A DNA stretch of 64,000 nt from an uncultured Sphingomonas sp. (lineage in GTDB: Bacteria > Pseudomonadota > Alphaproteobacteria > Sphingomonadales > Sphingomonadaceae): positions 117,871 through 181,870 of the forward strand of contig CAJYIX010000037.1 in NCBI GenBank assembly GCA_913775315.1. Reading direction: 5' to 3'. The notes under the pieces were generated by a model. The model worked only from the letters and a program-made list of their open reading frames with translations. It did no database searches and was not told the DNA's origin. The position numbers and the translations under genes are program-made. Shown in pieces: positions 59,336-64,000 of the stretch (the stretch's first letter is position 1; the number at the start of each line of letters is the position of its first letter).

Positions 59336-60724
59336 TTATCTCCGCATTAAATCGGGCGAGGCGAAGAGGAGCGCGAGCGCCTGCGGCGGGCTTTCCGCGC
59401 GCGCAACCGCCTCAGCCGTGGGGCTGGTGCTGCCCGGAAACTGGTCGCGGGCCAGCGCGCGTGCATCGAGCGTCGCCGATTGCGCACGTGACGCCAGCCG
59501 CTGCGCCGCTTCCACCCGCCGCATCAGCGCGTCGGGCGCGGCCCAGGTGGCGTCGGTATCGTCCCAGCCCGCAGGAGAGCCCGGCTTCCACACCGGCTGC
59601 CCGAGCTGTTGCTGGAGACCCGAGAGCGCGGGTCCGGGAAACTCGCGCACGCCGCTCGCTCTCAGGACGGCGACAGTCCAGTCCCAGGGGCTGCGGAACT
59701 TGAGCGGCTGTGGCACCCACGCCTCGGACGAGGCAATCAGCGCGCGATAGACGGTGGGCAGGTCGCCGCCCGATCGCACGAACGCCGCCTCCAGCCGCGC
59801 GACCATCGCCGGCGGCGGGGTGTCGCCAGCGAAATGGCGGGCGAGCTTGGTGGCGATATGCCTGGCGGTAGCGGGATGCGTCGCGAGCATGTCGAGCATC
59901 GCCGCGCCCTGATCCTCCTCGCCCGCCGCGAACGACTTGCCGAGGATACGCCGCTCGCCGGGCTCGTGGATCTGCCGCGCGAAGAAGAAACGACCGGGCT
60001 CGGTCGCCCTGCCCTGTCCCAGCCCGCCGACGGTCCAGCCGGTCAGCGCCCGCGCCAGTTCGGTCACGTCGGCTTGCGAATAGCCGGTGCGAACGCCCAG
60101 CGTGTGCAGTTCCATGATCTCGCGCGCCAGATTCTCGTTCAGCCCGCGCTTGCGGCCGTTCGCGGCTGCGCGCTGCGCGGCCGGGCTGCCGGGGCCGACC
60201 GACTGCGCCTGATCGAGGAAAATGAGCATCGCCGGATGCCGTTCGACCGCCTGCACCATGTCGGCGAAACGGCCCATGACGTGCGGGCGGATCGCCTCGA
60301 ATTCGAACGCGCCGGTCAGCGCGATCATTCGCTGCTTGTCGGCGGAAACGGCGAAATGGTTCGCCCAGAAATGGACCAGCCGCTCGGCAAAGGGTGTGTC
60401 GGTAGACAGCGCCGCCGCGCCGCGCGCGCCGATCGCGTCGATCAGGTGCCGGCGGGAGGCGGGACCGACCGCGTTCGCCGCCATCAGCCGCGCCTCGCCC
60501 ACCAATCGGGCTTCCTGCCGCGCCTGCTGACGTTCCTCGAGCAGCGCGAAGATCTCCGCCGCGATCGCCGGCGACTTCGCCGCTGCGGCGATCGGCGACG
60601 GCGCGGCGTCATAGGTGGCGATCTGTCGCTCCAGCCATGCTCTCGCGTCAGCCGGCGGCGCCTCTTTCAGTCTCGGCCCAAGGCCGAAGCGGTGCCACGC
60701 GATTCGGATATCCTGCTTTGCCAT
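59336..60724 (-). CDS. DUF1800-family protein
   Basis: This 462-residue helical protein of the DUF1800 (COG5267) family shows FGLGPRLKEAPPADARAWLERQ at the start, ERLVHFWANHFAVSADKQRM, and GLNENLAREIMELHTLGVRTGY with the adjacent Trp in LTGWTVGG. No function is established for the family. It is first in a two-gene unit with the DUF1501 gene. The start lies 209 bases from the next gene on the plus strand, and that intergenic stretch is AT-rich near 60880, so it probably holds divergent promoters. Confidence 0.85.
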   Translation of the reverse strand: MAKQDIRIAWHRFGLGPRLKEAPPADARAWLERQIATYDAAPSPIAAAAKSPAIAAEIFALLEERQQARQEARLVGEARLMAANAVGPASRRHLIDAIGARGAAALSTDTPFAERLVHFWANHFAVSADKQRMIALTGAFEFEAIRPHVMGRFADMVQAVERHPAMLIFLDQAQSVGPGSPAAQRAAANGRKRGLNENLAREIMELHTLGVRTGYSQADVTELARALTGWTVGGLGQGRATEPGRFFFARQIHEPGERRILGKSFAAGEEDQGAAMLDMLATHPATARHIATKLARHFAGDTPPPAMVARLEAAFVRSGGDLPTVYRALIASSEAWVPQPLKFRSPWDWTVAVLRASGVREFPGPALSGLQQQLGQPVWKPGSPAGWDDTDATWAAPDALMRRVEAAQRLASRAQSATLDARALARDQFPGSTSPTAEAVARAESPPQALALLFASPDLMRR

Positions 60725-60933
60725 TCGGGGACCGTGCGCCCGACTTGTCGCAGAACTCTGTCAACGGGATCGTTCGTCGCAGGCGGGCCCCGCCCTGCCG
60801 TTGCGCACCGTGCAACTGCATCGGCACTTTGCGCGATTGCGACATTGCTGCAACGCAACAACATTGGTGCAAACAAAAAATATCGGGATGCCGATCAGGC
60901 TCTTTCAGGGCTTTCCGCCAGAGGAGACAGATC

Positions 60934-61233
60934 GTGACCAAGCTTTTCTTCGCCGCCGCTGCCGCTGCCATCGTCGCCACCCCCGCGCTTGCCGCCGAGG
61001 GTGAGAAGACGTTCACGCGCGATGGCCAGACCTATGCCTACACCGTCGCTGCCGAGGGCGATGCGACGGTAATCGCCGGCCGCACCGTGCCGCAGGACGA
61101 GCCGTTCCGCCTCGTCGTCAAGGGCCGCAACGCCGCGGGCGAGGTCGATGGCCGTCAGGTCAGCTTCCGCATCGCCAAGCCGCTGGCGGTCGCCGCCGCC
61201 GCGCCGCAGACCGCGAGCGTCGATGCCAACTGA
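60934..61233 (+). CDS. Small secreted protein (99 aa)
   Basis: The gene begins with a GTG, 6 bases after GAGGAGA, and codes for a cleavable signal (TKLFFAAAAAAIVATPALA) and a short beta-rich mature domain (FTRDGQTYAYTVAAEGD, VIAGRTVPQDEPFRLVVKG, GRQVSFRIAKPL). Unnamed small periplasmic proteins of this form are common in sphingomonads. It is followed by a clear terminator. No role can be assigned. Confidence 0.7.
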   Translation: MTKLFFAAAAAAIVATPALAAEGEKTFTRDGQTYAYTVAAEGDATVIAGRTVPQDEPFRLVVKGRNAAGEVDGRQVSFRIAKPLAVAAAAPQTASVDAN

Positions 61234-61244
61234 TTTGGCACAAG

Positions 61245-61274
61245 AAAGGGGCGGCCGTCGCGGTCGCCCCTTTT
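61245..61274. terminator. Rho-independent terminator
   Basis: AAAGGGGCGGCC (61245-61256) pairs with GGTCGCCCCTTT (61262-61273) around GTCGC, with a T at the end. It follows the small secreted gene by 12 bases and lies 5 bases before the end of the convergent dGTPase-like gene, so it can serve both strands. Confidence 0.75.
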
Positions 61275-61278
61275 GCAG

Positions 61279-62445
61279 TCAAAAGCCCTCGGGCAGGTCG
61301 ATGGCGCCGACATGCTCGCGATAGCGGGTGATCGCGAACCGATCGGTCATGCCGGCGATGAAGTCGGCGATGTGGCGGCTACGCCCCGGCTCCTCGGCCG
61401 GCAACGCCTCGCGCCAGCCGTCCGGCAGTCGCCGCGGATCGTCGGCATAGGCCGCGAACAGTCCAGACACCACCTGAGCCGCTGTCTCCGCCGCGGCAAG
61501 CTGGCGCGGGTGGTGATAGAGTTCGGCGTACATGAATCGCTTGAGCGTCCGCTCGGCCGCGCGCATCCCATCCGAAAACGTGACCATTGCCCCGTCGGCG
61601 GCGCGCACATCCTCGGCGGTCTCGATCTGATGCTCGGCCAGGTTGGCGCGAGTCGAGGCGATCAGGTCGTTGACCATCGCGCCGATCTGCGACCGGACGA
61701 GTTCCCCCACCAGCCGCTCGGGCGCGCAGTCCGGAAAGCGCGCGCGCACCGCGTCCCAGCCCTCGGCGATCATCGGCACCGCCAGGATCGCGTCGAGCGA
61801 CAACAGCCCCGCGCGCAGCCCGTCGTCGATATCGTGATTGTCATAGGCGATGTCGTCGGCCAGCGCCGCCACCTGCGCCTCGAGCGAGGAATAGCGCGTC
61901 AGCTCGAGCGGGAACGCGGCATCGGCCTCCGCCAGCGCCCAGCCCGGATGGCGGACGGGGCCGTTATGCTTGGCGAGGCCGTCCAGCGTTTCCCAGGACA
62001 GATTCAGCCCCAGCCAGCGCGGATAGGGGCTCTCCAGCACCGTCAGCGCACGCAGTGTGTGGCCGTTGTGGTCGAACCCGCCCTTGCCCGTGAGCGCCGC
62101 CTTCAGCGCATCCTCGCCCGCATGGCCGAAGGGCGGATGGCCGATATCGTGGGCGAGGCACAGCGCCTCGGTCAGGTCCTCGTTCAGGCCGAGTGACCGC
62201 GCGATCACCCGGCCGATCTGCGCGACCTCGATGCTGTGGGTCAGACGGACGCGGAAATGATCGCCGTCGGGGGCCATGAATACCTGCGTCTTGTGGCGCA
62301 GGCGGCGGAAGCTGATCGAGTGGACGACGCGGTCGCGGTCGCGCTGGAACGCGTCGCGCGGACCGCGTTCGGCGGCGCGAGGCTCGACATGGAGCCGCCC
62401 CCTGCTTCGTGCCGGGTCCGATGCCCAGCGTGCCGTCGTCGTCAT
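61279..62445 (-). CDS. dGTPase-like HD-domain triphosphohydrolase
   Basis: This 388-residue member of the deoxyguanosinetriphosphate triphosphohydrolase-like (type 2) group has the HD metal motif spread over [27 protein letters not shown] and [13 protein letters not shown]. It probably clears deoxynucleoside triphosphates. ATG 62445 ([17 protein letters not shown]) overlaps the stop of the SPOR-domain gene; the upstream frame belongs to that gene. SRGR...[17 protein letters not shown] is the typical N-terminal region. Confidence 0.92.
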   Translation of the reverse strand: MTTTARWASDPARSRGRLHVEPRAAERGPRDAFQRDRDRVVHSISFRRLRHKTQVFMAPDGDHFRVRLTHSIEVAQIGRVIARSLGLNEDLTEALCLAHDIGHPPFGHAGEDALKAALTGKGGFDHNGHTLRALTVLESPYPRWLGLNLSWETLDGLAKHNGPVRHPGWALAEADAAFPLELTRYSSLEAQVAALADDIAYDNHDIDDGLRAGLLSLDAILAVPMIAEGWDAVRARFPDCAPERLVGELVRSQIGAMVNDLIASTRANLAEHQIETAEDVRAADGAMVTFSDGMRAAERTLKRFMYAELYHHPRQLAAAETAAQVVSGLFAAYADDPRRLPDGWREALPAEEPGRSRHIADFIAGMTDRFAITRYREHVGAIDLPEGF

Positions 62446-64000
62446 TTCGCGGGAAGCCGCGTGACCTTCTGCCCCGCCTCGCTCTGGAATGCGAAGGCCG
62501 AGAGCCCGTCCTTGCCGAGCGTGTTGACGTAAGCCTGCGCCTCCCCGCTGCTCGCAAACGGCCCGGTCAGCAGGCGGTTGGTGAAGCGCAGCGGCGTGGT
62601 CCACGCCTGACGCTTCTTGAGCGCCGGGTTCTTGGCGGTCAGCGCGCTCCACGCCTTGGGCAGGTCGGCGACATTGGCGCCGCCGGCAACCTGCACCCAC
62701 CAGCGAGCGGGTTCCGCGGGCTTCTTGGGCTCGGGCTTCTTCGCGTCACCCTTTTTCGCATCGGTTTTCTTCGGATCGGCCTTCTTGGTGTCGGCCTTCT
62801 TCGCGTCCGCCTTGGCGAGGTCGGCCTTCCCGGCATCGGCGAGCTTGGCTTCGCCCTTTTTCGCTTCCTTTGCCTCGGCCGCCTTGGGACTGCCTTTCTT
62901 TGCGGCGGGGGTCTTGAGCTCGGCTGGCTTCTTCGGTGCCGCGACCGGCTCGGCAGGTACGGGCGCACGCTCGAGCGGCGCCTTGGGCGCGGGGGTAGGC
63001 GACGGCCTTCCCGCGGTGAGGGGCGGCGCCGGAGCAGGCTGAGTGGCGGGCGGCTTCGCTGCGGGCGGCGTCGGCACGCCCAACTCGTTCGCCGGCACGG
63101 CGATGTTGCGGACGATCATCGCCAGCACATCGTCCTCGCGCCCGATCGGCCGCGTCGCGGGCGCCGGCGCGGCGGTCGCCGGCCGGTCCGTCGTCGAGAA
63201 GCCGGGTGTGGCTGTCGATGGCGCGGCGGCGGCGGCAACGGGCTCCGACGCCCGCATGACCGAAGAAGGTGTCACGGTAGCCGGCATGAGCGCATTCACC
63301 GCGACGGAAGCAGCGGGCGCGGCCGAAACGCCTGATCCTGCGGGCGGCGAAGCCGTGGGCGAGACAGCTGGCGCTGCGGGGACGGCTTTGGAGAGGCCCG
63401 CTGCCGCCGATGTTACCGTCGCCTCAGGCCGCGTGGGGGCAGGCATCGTGGCGACAACCGCGCTGCCGACCGGCGGGTTCACAGGCGCCAGTGTGGTCGC
63501 CGCCGCCGGGGCCGGATTGGGTGCCGCGGTTGCCGTGGACACGGTTCCGGTCCGCAGCAGCGGATCCGCTGCCGGCTGGGACGCACTCGCAGTCGGCAGC
63601 CCCGTGCGCCCGACCGGGAGCGTCGTGGTCGCGGCCGGCGTGCGCCGCGTATCGACTACCGCCGTCTCGATGCGCCGGGGGCGCCGGCCATAGCGCTCTG
63701 CCATCAGCGCATCGCGCTCTGCCCGCCGTTCGAGCGCGCGCCGCTCGCGAGCGCGGGCGCGCGTGTCGCCGGTCGACTCAGCCGATGCGGTTTCGACGCG
63801 CGCCGGCTTGGTCCGCGCCGCCGCTACCGGCGCCGTCGTCGTGCGCGCTGCAACAGGTGGCGGGATGGTCGCCGCCGCCAGGCGCACCGGGGCAGGCTGT
63901 GGCAAGGGCGGCGCAGCGGGCGCGAGGCTCGCATCGGCAAGCCGCGCGGGGGTGCGAGTGAACTCGCCCAGATGCGCCGCGAACGCGCGATCGGCGGGGT
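62442..64000 (-). CDS. SPOR-domain envelope protein, 5' end beyond the window
   Basis: At least 519 residues are visible, and the reading frame stays open through the right edge. The C-terminal 75 residues ([18 protein letters not shown] to [12 protein letters not shown]) are a SPOR domain, which binds denuded peptidoglycan at the division septum. Before it lies a long Ala/Pro/Thr-rich disordered linker and a Lys/Ala repeat ([20 protein letters not shown]). The N-terminal part, probably a TPR or lipoprotein domain, lies outside. Coupled to the dGTPase gene by ATGA. Confidence 0.8.
   Translation of the reverse strand, partial: PADRAFAAHLGEFTRTPARLADASLAPAAPPLPQPAPVRLAAATIPPPVAARTTTAPVAAARTKPARVETASAESTGDTRARARERRALERRAERDALMAERYGRRPRRIETAVVDTRRTPAATTTLPVGRTGLPTASASQPAADPLLRTGTVSTATAAPNPAPAAATTLAPVNPPVGSAVVATMPAPTRPEATVTSAAAGLSKAVPAAPAVSPTASPPAGSGVSAAPAASVAVNALMPATVTPSSVMRASEPVAAAAAPSTATPGFSTTDRPATAAPAPATRPIGREDDVLAMIVRNIAVPANELGVPTPPAAKPPATQPAPAPPLTAGRPSPTPAPKAPLERAPVPAEPVAAPKKPAELKTPAAKKGSPKAAEAKEAKKGEAKLADAGKADLAKADAKKADTKKADPKKTDAKKGDAKKPEPKKPAEPARWWVQVAGGANVADLPKAWSALTAKNPALKKRQAWTTPLRFTNRLLTGPFASSGEAQAYVNTLGKDGLSAFAFQSEAGQKVTRLPAK

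Overview
This high-GC window comes from an alphaproteobacterial aerobic anoxygenic phototroph, most likely a sphingomonad (Sphingomonas or a close relative). The evidence is a complete bacteriochlorophyll/reaction-centre photosynthesis gene cluster (PGC) that carries the oxygen-dependent cyclase acsF and no bchE, a close relative of the Erythrobacter LOV-HTH photoreceptor EL222, and the general gene and codon style. I see no insertion sequence, integrase, CRISPR array or rRNA operon, and no stretch over 300 bases lacks a gene.

Left flank (1-16.3 kb): the 3' end of an lptA-like gene, a blue-light LOV-LuxR regulator, a small membrane protein and an ATP-dependent DNA ligase, a secreted GH16 glycosidase, a three-subunit molybdenum hydroxylase (2Fe-2S, FAD and Mo subunits), a FemAB/GNAT-like transferase, a methyl-accepting signalling protein, a DUF885 peptidase-like protein, and a tripartite EmrAB-type efflux operon (MFS, HlyD, NodT-family outer-membrane lipoprotein).

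PGC (about 16.3-55.8 kb): tspO is divergent from bchI-bchD-bchO-small membrane ORF. crtC and crtD (minus strand) are divergent from crtF. The bchC-bchX-bchY-bchZ-pufB-pufA-pufL-pufM-pufC-DUF3422 run (plus) follows. Convergent to it is a 14-gene minus-strand superoperon, read bchF-bchN-bchB-bchH-bchL-bchM-lhaA-puhA-puhB-puhC-orf98-acsF-puhE-hemA. Divergent from bchF are the regulators ppaA and ppsR, then bchG-bch2(pucC-like)-bchP-second tspO-orf96. Nearly all adjacent genes overlap by the 4-base ATGA/GTGA arrangement. Together these genes make 5-aminolevulinate, insert Mg, close ring E with O2, reduce the D ring (BchLNB) and B ring (BchXYZ), finish and esterify bacteriochlorophyll a, build the RC-LH1 complex with a tetraheme cytochrome, and modify carotenoids. 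Palindromes matching the PpsR/CrtJ consensus (TGT-N12-ACA and close variants) lie at the bchI, crtF/crtD, bchC, bchF and bchG promoters. At bchC there are two, 8 bp apart, covering the -35 and -10.

Right flank (55.8-64 kb): a lipoprotein cytochrome c, tRNA-Ala(CGC), a Gly/Tyr/Arg-rich DUF2171 protein, a DUF1800/DUF1501 pair, a small secreted protein, a dGTPase-like HD hydrolase and a truncated SPOR-domain protein.

The less expected items are: a 23-bp duplication of the bchZ start that makes a 23-codon mini-cistron, a second ATGA-coupled 48-codon ORF between bchZ and pufB, two tspO paralogues at the two ends of the PGC, a 100-bp crtC/crtD overlap with a further 72-bp convergent overlap, and several uncharacterised small genes fixed inside the photosynthesis operons.
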